DNA of 64,000 bases, from NCBI RefSeq assembly GCF_963677945.1, contig NZ_OY782578.1, positions 1,116,001-1,180,000 of the forward strand. Reading direction: 5' to 3'. The notes under the pieces are model-generated. The model was not told the DNA's origin. It worked only from the letters and a program-made list of their open reading frames with translations, and did not search any database. This stretch comes from an uncultured Bacteroides sp. (GTDB taxonomy: Bacteria; Bacteroidota; Bacteroidia; Bacteroidales; Bacteroidaceae). The translations under genes were made by a program, and so were the position numbers. Below, piece after piece: positions 37,223-49,759 of the stretch (within the stretch, counting starts at the first letter, position 1; each line of letters opens with the position of its first letter).

Positions 37223-37279
37223 TGTGTTTTAGTGGGAGGTAGCAGAAAGGTTTTGCTTTTTTTGATTGAAATGCAGTGA

Positions 37280-37942
37280 TTATTTACGAAAATATGATCG
37301 GATATTCTCATAAGCAGTACTGAATAGCTCAAGGTTCTTGTCTTTTAATGGATAATCTTTTGCTGGAAGTATAGGGATAACCTTTACTGGAAAGTTAATA
37401 GCATCATAAACATTTCCGCAGATTGTTCTAAGTGATTTTCCATCAACAGGCTGGTAATAGGGCTCTATGGACTCCAAACCTACGCGGCGTGGCTGAGCAC
37501 CATGAAGAAAAGTCTCATCTCCGCCATAAAGACCTAATTTCTGTAACCAGTAGTTGGTTTGTAATGACATGGACAAAACAATCTCGATGGTTGGATTCTG
37601 CTCCAATACCCATTTTATGTGCTCAAATCCTTTTATTGCTTTTTCCTCCGGTATAAGTACTCTTTTTCCTTTTGGAGCTGGTTCTACATAATCATTACAT
37701 AGGTTAGTTATGTAAATCTCGTCAGACTTAAATCTATTAAGGGTAACGTACATAATGTGGTTAAACAGGTTACGTGCCTCTACATTTCTGCTGCGTTCAC
37801 CATGATCTTCAGGAAAACTACGAAAATAGTAGTCAGCGAACATTGCATATCCAGTTGCAGTGTCCGACCATTGCAGGTTAGAATCTTCACCAATTACTAA
37901 TACTTTGGCTGGTTGTGCCGATTTTAAGTCTTTTGATCTCAT
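37280..37942 (-). CDS. Uncharacterised protein, possibly uracil-DNA-glycosylase-like
   Basis: I do not recognise this 220-residue protein with certainty. The segment AKVLVIGEDSNLQWSDTATG near the start, IYITNLCND in the middle and VIPILPAKDYPLKDKNL near the end are laid out like the motifs of the uracil-DNA glycosylase superfamily, but the catalytic residues are not certain. No signal peptide or membrane segment is seen. A -7 element (TACCTTTG on the minus strand, 37957-37964) precedes it. The gene stands alone between the repetitive region and the rRNA operon. Confidence 0.4.
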   Translation of the reverse strand: MRSKDLKSAQPAKVLVIGEDSNLQWSDTATGYAMFADYYFRSFPEDHGERSRNVEARNLFNHIMYVTLNRFKSDEIYITNLCNDYVEPAPKGKRVLIPEEKAIKGFEHIKWVLEQNPTIEIVLSMSLQTNYWLQKLGLYGGDETFLHGAQPRRVGLESIEPYYQPVDGKSLRTICGNVYDAINFPVKVIPILPAKDYPLKDKNLELFSTAYENIRSYFRK

Positions 37943-37956
37943 AAATTTATTTTTTG

Positions 37957-37964
37957 CAAAGGTA
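37957..37964 (-). promoter_or_regulatory. -7 promoter element for the 220-residue gene
   Basis: On the minus strand this reads TACCTTTG, the Bacteroides -7 consensus, about 15 bases upstream of the start codon. The leader would therefore be almost absent. Confidence 0.6.
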
Positions 37965-38185
37965 ACTATTCTAACAGAATAATAGTGGGATATGAAATAT
38001 TTGTGATTAGTTATCGACTTCTTTTTATCACCCCTTACGCGCGCACGTAAATCAATAATGTATATACAGCAGTAACCTTTCCCAAAGTTCCTGTCAGAGT
38101 GAAAAAAATATGCTCTGTAACACAGTTGTAATACAGCTAGTTACCTATTAATCGCAAAAAAAGATATAAAAAAGAGTTAGATACA
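37965..38185. other. Non-coding stretch upstream of the rRNA promoters
   Basis: No gene is seen. The only notable feature is a short GC-rich palindrome, TTACG and CGTAA around CGCGCA (38035-38050), in otherwise AT-rich sequence. The two rRNA promoters begin just downstream. Confidence 0.5.
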
Positions 38186-38217
38186 TTTGGATTGGTAGGA
38201 ATAAAAGTCTACTTTTG
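38186..38217 (+). promoter_or_regulatory. rRNA operon promoter P1 (upstream)
   Basis: TTTG at 38186-38189 and TACTTTTG at 38210-38217 are separated by exactly 20 bases, matching the Bacteroides -33/-7 consensus fully. It lies about 330 bases upstream of the 16S 5' end. The following sequence starts CACCCGCTTT, similar to that after P2. Confidence 0.88.
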
Positions 38218-38328
38218 CACCCGCTTTGCAAGAGAGACAAAGCTTACGCAGTTGACATAATGTAAGTGAAATCGGTGCATTCATCGAGGTTTTAGAGAAA
38301 AAGAATTTAAAAAATATTCTCAAAAACA

Positions 38329-38360
38329 TTTGGAGGTTTAAATTAAAAGTTCTACCTTTG
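38329..38360 (+). promoter_or_regulatory. rRNA operon promoter P2 (downstream)
   Basis: TTTG at 38329-38332 and TACCTTTG at 38353-38360 are separated by 20 bases, again a perfect Bacteroides promoter. It is 143 bases after P1 and about 180 bases before the 16S gene. The sequence after it begins CATCCGCTT. Confidence 0.9.
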
Positions 38361-38396
38361 CATCCGCTTACGAAAACAAGCGTAACAAAACGAATC

Positions 38397-38408
38397 GTTC
38401 TTTGAAGA
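38397..38408 (+). promoter_or_regulatory. BoxA-like antitermination element upstream of 16S
   Basis: GTTCTTTGAAGA resembles the E. coli rRNA boxA (TGCTCTTTAACA). It lies after P2 in the leader. A similar GATCTTTGACAT lies before the 23S gene at 40412-40423. In other bacteria boxA recruits NusB/S10 to prevent early termination; the match here is partial. Confidence 0.35.
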
Positions 38409-38423
38409 GATTATAAATAAACG

Positions 38424-38515
38424 AAACAAGTAGTACAAGAGCATTAAGTGCGTGTATTGATACATGTACTTGGTAAAAATAAAAATGCGAACCGTCAATT
38501 AAGATAAACGGAATC
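38424..38515 (+). other. 5' half of the 16S rRNA processing stem
   Basis: Three segments here pair with the sequence directly after 16S: AAACAAGTAGTACAA (38424-38438), AATAAAAATGCGAACC (38478-38493) and AGATAAACGGAATC (38502-38515). Their partners lie at 40097-40111, 40084-40098 and 40070-40083, with one mismatch or bulge each. This is the usual long stem cut by RNase III. Confidence 0.75.
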
Positions 38516-38540
38516 CTGGACAGAATTTAAATGAAACTTT

Positions 38541-40064
<1,524 letters not shown>

Positions 40065-40069
40065 GGAGT

Positions 40070-40111
40070 GATTCCTTTTATCTGGTTCGCTTTTTATTGT
40101 ACTACTGGTTT
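40070..40111 (+). other. 3' half of the 16S rRNA processing stem
   Basis: This continuous 42-base stretch, starting 6 bases after the mature 3' end, pairs with three segments in the leader (38424-38515). Examples are GATTCCTTTTATCT with AGATAAACGGAATC and GGTTCGC with GCGAACC. Confidence 0.75.
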
Positions 40112-40181
40112 TTGTTTATTCTATATAAAAAATAAGAGATTAGAAAGAAGCCGAGCCGAAAGGTAAGAGGTTTTGAACGAC

Positions 40182-40255
40182 AGTCCTATAGCTCAGTTGG
40201 TTAGAGCGCTACACTGATAATGTAGAGGTCGGCAGTTCAACTCTGCCTGGGACTA
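40182..40255 (+). tRNA. tRNA-Ile (anticodon GAU)
   Basis: A 74-base cloverleaf: acceptor AGTCCTA pairs with TGGGACT, the D arm GCTC/GAGC, anticodon stem CTACA/TGTAG with GAT at 40216-40218, and T arm GGCAG/CTGCC. The 3' CCA is not encoded. It lies in the 16S-23S spacer as in many bacteria. Confidence 0.98.
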
Positions 40256-40315
40256 CGCGAAAAAGAGGAGCATAATGGATTAACCATCCAGTAAAATCGC
40301 TTCTTATAATTTCAC

Positions 40316-40389
40316 GGGGGATTAGCTCAGCTGGCTAGAGCACCTGCCTTGCACGCAGGGGGTCAACGGTTCGAATCCGTTATTCTCCA
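40316..40389 (+). tRNA. tRNA-Ala (anticodon UGC)
   Basis: A 74-base cloverleaf: acceptor GGGGGAT pairs with ATTCTCC (two G-U pairs), D arm GCTC/GAGC, anticodon stem CCTGC/GCAGG with TGC at 40350-40352 and T arm AACGG/CCGTT. The 3' CCA is not encoded. It is the second spacer tRNA. Confidence 0.98.
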
Positions 40390-40411
40390 CGATCAAGCAT
40401 CTGCTTGAAAC

Positions 40412-40443
40412 GATCTTTGACATGATGTACAAAAGCAATAAAG
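40412..40443 (+). other. Pre-23S element: boxA-like motif and 5' half of processing stem
   Basis: GATCTTTGACAT (40412-40423) resembles boxA. AAAAGCAATAAAG (40431-40443) is the exact reverse complement of CTTTATTGCTTTT at 43476-43488 after 23S, and the pairing extends to ATGT/ACAT with a small bulge. Together they form the 23S processing stem. Confidence 0.7.
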
Positions 40444-40533
40444 TAAGTAATTTTTAGAGATAAAAAGAGCTAAAGTATATATCGAACCATATGGTAAACG
40501 AAAACGTATAACTACGAATAGTTTACAGTGTTT

Positions 40534-43416
<2,883 letters not shown>

Positions 43417-43475
43417 TCCATATATGGTTGGCTAGATAGTTTGGCTCTTGAATATAATAGCTAAAAAGATCTTTC

Positions 43476-43488
43476 CTTTATTGCTTTT
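43476..43488 (+). other. 3' half of the 23S rRNA processing stem
   Basis: CTTTATTGCTTTT is the exact complement of AAAAGCAATAAAG at 40431-40443. It lies about 60 bases after the 23S 3' end and is a probable RNase III site. Confidence 0.7.
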
Positions 43489-43572
43489 ACATTGTGTTTA
43501 TCTTAATAGAATCTGAAATAAGGAAACGAAAGAAACAAAATAAGATCAGATAAAAAAGAAATTAAAAATATT

Positions 43573-43680
<108 letters not shown>

Positions 43681-43686
43681 TTTATC

Positions 43687-43728
43687 AAAGAGTCCTGTTC
43701 ATTGAAGAATGAATGGGACTCTTTTTTT
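43687..43728 (+). terminator. Terminator of the rRNA operon
   Basis: AAAGAGTCC and GGACTCTTT enclose a second pair TTCATT/AATGAA with mismatches between, and a run of seven T follows. It lies directly after the 5S gene. Confidence 0.93.
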
Positions 43729-44025
43729 GTATATATACATATTTCTCATTCTATCCTATCTCTCATCTCTCATGATCTAAAAGTTAGTTGATATTTTTAT
43801 GCAAATATCATTTTTCTTATTTGCTATAACCTTGCTCGATAAACAAACTCGAATAAGTTAAGATATTCCTCATTAAAATGGTTTTCTTTGTTCTTATATT
43901 ATTGGATTGCTATTCGTCCTTTGGATTATATTTAGCTCTTAATATACTCGCACATAGATAAATTCACTACACATTAAAATATAATTTGTAATATTGCGTT
44001 TTATATTTCAATAAATCTTTTAATA
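43729..44025. other. Gene-free AT-rich stretch before the histidine kinase
   Basis: I see no gene, repeat or hairpin of note in these 297 bases. A TTTG at 43987-43990 and the sequence TATATTTC further on might form a weak promoter for the kinase gene. Confidence 0.4.
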
Positions 44026-45198
44026 ATGATAATTGGGGATAGAATAAAACAAATAAAGATAGCACTAGTGTTGATTGCAATAATAATTGCTTTTTCATCG
44101 CTAGTTATTTCTCATATATTAATTAAAGATTTGTCGGCAGAAGAAAAAAATAAAATGGAAGTTTGGTCTGACGCCATGAAGACTTTCAATAATGCAGATG
44201 AAACAACGGATTTAACTTTGGTACTTAAGGTGCTGAATGGAAATAATACAATACCTGTAATTGTAGTAGGTAAAAAAGGTGAAATACAAAGCTATAGGAA
44301 CATTTCAGTTTCTTCTTCAAATTCTGATAAATACTTGCATGATAAGGTTAATAGCTTTGGATATATTAATCATAAGATAAGGATATATCTAAAGTCTGAT
44401 GACAGAATAGGTAAACAAGCACAAACTGACTATATTGATATTTATTATGATGATTCATTAATGCTTAAACGGCTTGCAACTTATCCGTATGTTCAATTAG
44501 GAGTTGTTCTTGTTTTTGTTGTAATTGCTATTTTTGCGTTGCTGAGTTCCAAGAAGGCTGAACAAAATAAAGTCTGGGTTGGACTTTCTAAAGAAACGGC
44601 TCATCAGCTTGGTACACCTATATCTTCCTTGATGGCTTGGGTTGAAATATTGAAATCAAGATATGCAAATGATAGCTTGATTTCTGAGATGGATAATGAT
44701 GTAAATAGATTGCAACTTATTGCTGAACGCTTTTCAAAAATAGGCTCCATGCCTGAGCCTAATCCATGCGAACTTATTTCAATACTTAATAATGTTATAG
44801 AGTATCTATCAAAAAGATGCTCTGGGAAAGTTATATTTGTTAGAGAATTTGATGATCTACCAGTCTGGGTTAAACTAAATTCTCCACTTTTTGAATGGGT
44901 TATAGAGAACTTATGCAAAAATGCCATTGATTCGATGGAGGGGCAAGGCATTATAACATTTTCGATTTTGAGTACTGAAAAGAAGGTTGTGATAGATATC
45001 TCGGATACAGGAAAAGGAATTCCAAAATCTAAATATAAAACAGTTTTTCAACCGGGCTATACAACAAAAAAACGTGGTTGGGGACTAGGTTTATCTCTAG
45101 CTAAAAGAATTGTGGAAGAATACCACCATGGAAAGATTTATGTAAAACGTTCTGAAATAAATAAAGGTACAACTTTTAGAATTGAACTGAAAAAATAA
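44026..45198 (+). CDS. Sensor histidine kinase
   Basis: The 390-residue protein has membrane segments at about residues 12-33 and 157-178 with a periplasmic domain of about 120 residues between them. The cytoplasmic part has an H-box with the phosphorylated histidine at 193 (SKETAHQLGTPISSL), an N-box ENLCKNAIDSM and G-boxes DTGKGIPKSK and GWGLGLSLAKRI. No response regulator is adjacent, so its partner is elsewhere. The stimulus is unknown. The gene follows the rRNA operon, probably with its own promoter. Confidence 0.93.
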   Translation: MIIGDRIKQIKIALVLIAIIIAFSSLVISHILIKDLSAEEKNKMEVWSDAMKTFNNADETTDLTLVLKVLNGNNTIPVIVVGKKGEIQSYRNISVSSSNSDKYLHDKVNSFGYINHKIRIYLKSDDRIGKQAQTDYIDIYYDDSLMLKRLATYPYVQLGVVLVFVVIAIFALLSSKKAEQNKVWVGLSKETAHQLGTPISSLMAWVEILKSRYANDSLISEMDNDVNRLQLIAERFSKIGSMPEPNPCELISILNNVIEYLSKRCSGKVIFVREFDDLPVWVKLNSPLFEWVIENLCKNAIDSMEGQGIITFSILSTEKKVVIDISDTGKGIPKSKYKTVFQPGYTTKKRGWGLGLSLAKRIVEEYHHGKIYVKRSEINKGTTFRIELKK

Positions 45199-45324
45199 AG
45201 ATTTAACCCTCATTTATATATAATGAGGATTATTATTTGTATCTTTGTCGCCCGAATTGTGTTTAATGGCATGTTCTTAAGGTAAAAATAATGCATTAAA
45301 CAGGATTGGTTTACACTTTTTTTG

Positions 45325-45332
45325 TACCTTTG
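45325..45332 (+). promoter_or_regulatory. -7 promoter element for the DUF177-rpmF-fabH operon
   Basis: TACCTTTG matches the -7 consensus and lies only about 23 bases before the proposed TTG start at 45355. No good TTTG is seen 20 bases upstream. Confidence 0.6.
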
Positions 45333-45354
45333 CAAAAATTATAAATTACTAGTT

Positions 45355-45933
45355 TTGGGAAAGTTCGATAAATATAAAGTTGATTTAAAAGCAATGCAAG
45401 CAGATTCATGTTCATTTGAATTTGTGCTTGATAATGTATTCTTTGCAAATATTGACGGACCTGAAATTCAAAAAGGCAAAGTCAATGTTACTCTTGTCGT
45501 TAAAAGAACGGCGGGAACTTTTGAACTCGTATTCCAAACAGAAGGAGTTGTAATAGTTCCGTGTGATCGTTGTGTTGATGATATGGAGGTACCTGTAACA
45601 TCTACAGATAAGTTGTTTGTCAAATTTGGTAGTGACTATGCTGAGGAAAATAACAATGTGGTTATTATTCCGGAAGATGAGGGATATATCAATGTGGCTT
45701 GGTTTATGTATGAGTTTATAGCTTTGGCTATTCCAATGAAACATGTTCATGCTCCTGGTAAATGTAATAAAGGCATGGTTAGCAAACTAAATAAGCATCT
45801 TCGAACAACGCCCGATGATGAAGAGGGTCTTGATGAAATAGATTCTTCAGTTGCAGAGGAAATAGAGGACGTGGAAGAAGATTCTATTGATCCTAGATGG
45901 AATGAATTAAAAAAAATATTAGATAATAATTAA
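45355..45933 (+). CDS. DUF177 (YceD-like) protein
   Basis: The product of about 192 residues belongs to the DUF177/YceD family, which precedes rpmF in most bacteria and is linked to 23S rRNA and ribosome accumulation. The sequence has the metal-like motif PCDRCVDDMEVPV and the C-terminal acidic tail (DDEEGLDEID). I start at a TTG giving MGKFDKYKVDLKAMQ because the -7 promoter lies inside the upstream extension. The next gene, rpmF, begins 11 bases after its stop, the usual arrangement. Confidence 0.88.
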   Translation: MGKFDKYKVDLKAMQADSCSFEFVLDNVFFANIDGPEIQKGKVNVTLVVKRTAGTFELVFQTEGVVIVPCDRCVDDMEVPVTSTDKLFVKFGSDYAEENNNVVIIPEDEGYINVAWFMYEFIALAIPMKHVHAPGKCNKGMVSKLNKHLRTTPDDEEGLDEIDSSVAEEIEDVEEDSIDPRWNELKKILDNN

Positions 45934-45944
45934 AGTTTAAGAAA

Positions 45945-46130
45945 ATGGCACATCCTAAAAGAAAGCAATCAAAAACGAGAACTGCAAAGAGAAGAACTCA
46001 TGATAAAGCTGTAGCTCCAACATTGGCTATTTGTCCAAATTGTGGTGAATGGCATGTTTATCATACAGTATGTGGAGCTTGCGGTTATTACAGAGGCAAG
46101 CTTGCTATCGAAAAAGAAGCTGCTATCTAA
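45945..46130 (+). CDS. rpmF: 50S ribosomal protein L32 (bL32), zinc-binding
   Basis: The 61-residue product starts MAHPKRKQSKTRTAKRRTHD and has the zinc ribbon CPNCGEWHVYHTVCGACGYY with four cysteines, unlike the zinc-free L36 and S14 elsewhere in this window. L32 lies near the exit of the tunnel. It follows DUF177 and precedes fabH as in most bacteria. Confidence 0.98.
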   Translation: MAHPKRKQSKTRTAKRRTHDKAVAPTLAICPNCGEWHVYHTVCGACGYYRGKLAIEKEAAI

Positions 46131-46217
46131 GCAGAAAAAGTTCTATACTATTAAAATATAGCCTGGGAGTAATCTCCTTGGCTTATTTTGCGGTATAATT
46201 ACATTAAAATTAAATTA

Positions 46218-47222
46218 ATGGAAAAAATTAATGCAGTAATCACAGGTGTTGGTGGATATGTACCTGATTATATCTTGACTAATGAAGAGATATCAAAGAT
46301 GGTAGATACCAATGATGAATGGATTATGACGCGTATAGGGGTTAAAGAACGTCGTATTCTTAATGAGGAAGGATTAGGTACTTCTTATATGGCCCGTAAA
46401 GCAGCAAAACAATTAATGCAGAAAACTGGTTCTAATCCAGATGATATTGATTTAGTTATTGTTGCTACAACTACTCCGGATTATCATTTCCCATCAACAG
46501 CATCAATACTTTGTGATAAATTAGGGTTGAAAAATGCATTTGCTTTTGACCTTCAAGCTGCTTGTAGTGGTTTCTTATATTTGATGGAAACTGCTGCTGC
46601 ATTTATTCAGTCTGGTAGATATAAGAAAATTATAATTGTTGGAGCAGATAAAATGTCTTCAATGGTAAACTATACAGATAGAGCTACTTGCCCCATTTTT
46701 GGTGATGGTGCTGCTGCTGTTATGGTTGAACCAACTACTGAAGATTATGGTATCATGGACTCTTGCTTACGTACAGATGGTAAAGGTCTTCCTTTCCTTC
46801 ATATGAAAGCTGGTGGTTCAGTTTGTCCTCCTTCATATTTTACAGTAGATAATAAAATGCATTATCTGTACCAGGAAGGACGAACTGTCTTTAAATATGC
46901 AGTATCTAATATGTCTGATGTAACGGCTCATGTTGCTGAAAAAAATAATCTGACAAAAGATAATATTGATTGGGTTGTTCCTCATCAGGCAAATATGCGT
47001 ATTATCGATGCAGTTGCTAACCGCCTGGAAGTTCCTATCGAGAAAGTTCTCGTAAATATTCAGCGATATGGAAATACTAGTGCTGCTACATTACCTCTTT
47101 GTCTTTGGGATTTTGAGAAAAAACTAAAGAAAGGTGACAATATGCTGTTTACGGCGTTTGGAGCTGGTTTCACATGGGGAACCGTTTATGTGAAATGGGG
47201 TTATGACGGAGCTGAAAAGTAA
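46218..47222 (+). CDS. fabH: 3-oxoacyl-ACP synthase III (KAS III)
   Basis: FabH condenses acetyl-CoA with malonyl-ACP to begin fatty-acid synthesis. The 334-residue product starts [19 protein letters not shown], with the catalytic triad at Cys116 (LQAACSGF), His256 (VPHQANMR) and Asn286 (GNTSAAT). The frame opens 30 bases upstream but this ATG is the family start. It is part of the DUF177-rpmF-fabH operon, which ends in a terminator. Confidence 0.96.
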   Translation: MEKINAVITGVGGYVPDYILTNEEISKMVDTNDEWIMTRIGVKERRILNEEGLGTSYMARKAAKQLMQKTGSNPDDIDLVIVATTTPDYHFPSTASILCDKLGLKNAFAFDLQAACSGFLYLMETAAAFIQSGRYKKIIIVGADKMSSMVNYTDRATCPIFGDGAAAVMVEPTTEDYGIMDSCLRTDGKGLPFLHMKAGGSVCPPSYFTVDNKMHYLYQEGRTVFKYAVSNMSDVTAHVAEKNNLTKDNIDWVVPHQANMRIIDAVANRLEVPIEKVLVNIQRYGNTSAATLPLCLWDFEKKLKKGDNMLFTAFGAGFTWGTVYVKWGYDGAEK

Positions 47223-47245
47223 ATATATAAATAATCTGATATAAA

Positions 47246-47275
47246 AAACGCATCCCATTTTCGATGCGTTTTTTT
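47246..47275 (+). terminator. Terminator after fabH
   Basis: AAACGCATC, loop CCATTTTC, GATGCGTTT and a further run of T form a clean intrinsic terminator, 23 bases after the fabH stop. It lies before era, so era needs its own promoter. Confidence 0.9.
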
Positions 47276-47299
47276 GTCTCTTTCAATAATCTAAAATAT

Positions 47300-48181
47300 A
47301 TGCATAAAGCAGGATTTGTAAACATTGTGGGTAACCCTAACGTAGGAAAGTCTACATTGATGAATGTGTTAGTTGGAGAGCGTATCTCTATTGCTACCTT
47401 TAAAGCGCAAACAACTCGTCATCGCATCATGGGTATTTTGAATACTGATGAAATGCAGATTGTGTTTTCAGACACACCGGGTGTTTTGAAGCCTAACTAT
47501 AAATTGCAGGAAACAATGCTGAATTTCTCAACATCAGCATTATCTGATGCAGATGTACTGCTTTATGTAACAGATGTAATTGAAACAGGAGACAAGCATA
47601 ATGAATTTATTGAAAAAGTTCGTCAACAGTCTTTTCCCGTATTAGTCCTTATTAATAAAATTGATCTTATTGATCAACAAAAACTGGAAACTCTTGTTGA
47701 AGAGTGGAAAGAATTACTTCCTCAGGCTGAGATTGTACCTATTTCTGCTATCTCTAAATTTAATGTAGATTATGTGATGCGCAGAATTAAGGAGTTATTG
47801 CCTGACTCTCCTCCTTATTTTGATAAGGATCAATGGACTGATAAACCTGCTCGTTTCTTTGTTACAGAAATTATTCGCGAAAAAATATTGCTCTATTATG
47901 ACAAAGAAATACCTTATGCTGTAGAAGTAGTAGTAGAACAATTTAAAGAAGAACCAAAATTGATTCGCATCAATGCGGTTATTTATGTTGAACGAGATTC
48001 CCAAAAGGGCATCATTATTGGCAAACAAGGTAAAGCCTTGAAAAAAGTGGCTACGGAAGCACGCCGCTCATTGGAGAAATTCTTTGGTAAATCTGTATTT
48101 TTGGAAACTTTTGTGAAGGTCGATAAAGACTGGAGAAGTTCTGATAGAGAACTAAAGAATTTTGGCTACCAATTGGATTAG
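47300..48181 (+). CDS. era: GTPase Era
   Basis: Era is a GTPase that binds 16S rRNA near its 3' end and is needed for 30S maturation. I start at MHKAGFVNIVGNPNVGKST (293 residues), with the G1 motif at residues 11-18, DTPG and NKID motifs, and a C-terminal KH domain (GIIIGKQGKALKKVATEARR). The longer frame starts inside the fabH terminator and is rejected. der follows 39 bases after its stop. Confidence 0.97.
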   Translation: MHKAGFVNIVGNPNVGKSTLMNVLVGERISIATFKAQTTRHRIMGILNTDEMQIVFSDTPGVLKPNYKLQETMLNFSTSALSDADVLLYVTDVIETGDKHNEFIEKVRQQSFPVLVLINKIDLIDQQKLETLVEEWKELLPQAEIVPISAISKFNVDYVMRRIKELLPDSPPYFDKDQWTDKPARFFVTEIIREKILLYYDKEIPYAVEVVVEQFKEEPKLIRINAVIYVERDSQKGIIIGKQGKALKKVATEARRSLEKFFGKSVFLETFVKVDKDWRSSDRELKNFGYQLD

Positions 48182-48220
48182 TATTCACCGACTGTGATAG
48201 TCGTAAATTAAAGTTGTAAT

Positions 48221-49534
48221 ATGGGAAATTTAGTAGCAATTGTAGGTCGTCCTAACGTTGGAAAATCTACGCTTTTTAACCGCTTGACCAAGACGCGTCA
48301 GGCTATTGTTAACGACGAAGCAGGAACCACCCGTGACCGTCAATATGGAAAATCGGAATGGTTAGGACAAGAATTCTCGGTTGTTGATACTGGAGGATGG
48401 GTTGTTAACTCTGATGATATTTTTGAAGGAGAAATACGTAAGCAGGTAATATTGGCTGTTGATGAAGCAGATGTAATTCTTTTCGTTGTGGATGTGATGA
48501 ATGGAGTTACAGATTTGGATTTACAAGTTGCACAAATTCTTCGTCGTGCAAAAAGTCCTGTAATCTTAGTCGCAAATAAGACAGACAATGGTGACCTTCA
48601 ATATAATGCACCTGAATTTTATAGTCTTGGCTTAGGAGATCCTCACTGTATATCCTCCTTATCAGGAAGTGGTACAGGAGACTTGCTAGATGTTTTGGTT
48701 AGTAAGTTTAAGAAAGATACATCGGAGATTTTGGACGATGATATTCCTCGTTTTGCTGTTGTAGGTCGTCCAAATGCAGGAAAATCTTCTATTATTAATG
48801 CATTTATCGGTGAAGATAGAAATATTGTAACTGAAATAGCCGGAACAACCCGCGATTCTATCTACACACGTTACGAAAAATTCGGGTTTGATTTTTATCT
48901 TGTTGATACTGCTGGTATCAGAAAGAAAGGAAAGGTTAATGAAGATCTTGAATATTATTCGGTAATACGCTCAATTCGTGCTATTGAAGGGGCTGATATT
49001 TGTATTCTGATGTTAGATGCAACTAGAGGAATTGAAGGTCAGGATCTTAATATATTTTCTGTAATTCAGAAAAATTCAAAAGGTATCGTTGTTGTTGTTA
49101 ATAAGTGGGATTTAGTTGAGAATAAAACCGATAAGGTGATGAAAGAGTTTGAAAACGCTATTCGAAATCGTTTTGCTCCTTTTGTTGATATCCCTATCAT
49201 ATTTACTTCAGCACTTACTAAGCAACGTATATTTAAAGTGCTCGAATCTGCAAGAGAGGTTTATGAAAACAGATCAATCAAGATTTCTACTGCAAGATTA
49301 AATGAAGAAATGCTTCCATTAATCGAGGCATATCCACCACCTTCAACAAAAGGTAAATACATAAAGATTAAATATGTGACTCAATTGCCGAATACTCAGG
49401 TTCCTTCTTTTGTATTCTTTGCTAATTTGCCACAGTATGTAAAAGATCCATATAAAAGATTCCTGGAGAACAAATTACGTGAAAAGTGGAATTTGACAGG
49501 AACTCCGATAAATATATTTATTAGACAGAAATAA
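48221..49534 (+). CDS. der: GTPase Der (EngA)
   Basis: Der is the double GTPase needed for 50S assembly. The 437-residue product has two G domains in tandem, the first with GRPNVGKST at residues 8-16 and the second with GRPNAGKSS near 183-191, then a C-terminal KH-like domain ([15 protein letters not shown]). It follows era directly, so the two assembly GTPases are probably co-transcribed. A terminator follows. Confidence 0.98.
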   Translation: MGNLVAIVGRPNVGKSTLFNRLTKTRQAIVNDEAGTTRDRQYGKSEWLGQEFSVVDTGGWVVNSDDIFEGEIRKQVILAVDEADVILFVVDVMNGVTDLDLQVAQILRRAKSPVILVANKTDNGDLQYNAPEFYSLGLGDPHCISSLSGSGTGDLLDVLVSKFKKDTSEILDDDIPRFAVVGRPNAGKSSIINAFIGEDRNIVTEIAGTTRDSIYTRYEKFGFDFYLVDTAGIRKKGKVNEDLEYYSVIRSIRAIEGADICILMLDATRGIEGQDLNIFSVIQKNSKGIVVVVNKWDLVENKTDKVMKEFENAIRNRFAPFVDIPIIFTSALTKQRIFKVLESAREVYENRSIKISTARLNEEMLPLIEAYPPPSTKGKYIKIKYVTQLPNTQVPSFVFFANLPQYVKDPYKRFLENKLREKWNLTGTPINIFIRQK

Positions 49535-49546
49535 CAACTAGAATAC

Positions 49547-49581
49547 AGAGCCGCAAAGAAAGTTTTAGCGGCTCTTTTTTT
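49547..49581 (+). terminator. Terminator after der
   Basis: AGAGCCGC and GCGGCTCT pair around a 13-base loop and are followed by a run of seven T. It ends the era-der transcript just before the IS relic. Confidence 0.9.
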
Positions 49582-49583
49582 GT

Positions 49584-49748
49584 CTGTTTGAAGGATATAA
49601 ACTGCTTTATATTAATAAATTCAGTTCCATCGATGACTTTGAAGAAGAACTAAGAAAATATATTTGGTGGTATAATAAAAAAAGGATTAAGCTTAGATTA
49701 AAAGGTATGAGCCCGGTACAATACCGAGCTCACACAAATATAAATTAA
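49584..49748 (+). pseudogene. C-terminal fragment of an IS3-family transposase
   Basis: The reading frame from 49584 to the stop at 49746-49748 encodes a fragment that contains LRKYIWWYNKKRIKLRLKG and MSPVQYRAH, the typical end of an IS3/IS150-type integrase catalytic domain. The N-terminal three quarters and the left end are missing; the fragment begins directly after the der terminator. It is a relic and has no start codon of its own. Confidence 0.88.
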
Positions 49749-49759
49749 TTATTAAACGA

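Larger units (their letters stand above)
36697..37246. repeat. 550-bp non-coding element bounded by inverted repeats
   Basis: The left edge is TCTGCTACCTGCCACTAAA (36697-36715). The right edge, TTTAGTGGGAGGTAGCAGA (37228-37246), is its reverse complement with one mismatch in 19. Inside are further CTGCYAC or reverse GTRGCAG heptamers: CTGCTAC at 36771 and 36791, GTAGCAG at 36752, GTGGCAG at 37147 and 37166, and a variant CTCCCAC at 37185. Left-half copies mostly point right and right-half copies mostly point left. The gene-free stretch lies between the ends of two convergent genes. It may be a degenerate mobile element or a structured binding region. Confidence 0.7.

Noticed and set aside
36697-37246. 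CRISPR array
   Set aside because: The repeats are 7-19 bases, point in both directions and have unequal spacing, and no cas gene is present.
47264-47299. Upstream start for era
   Set aside because: The longer frame starts within the fabH terminator hairpin, and the family begins at the ATG at 47300.
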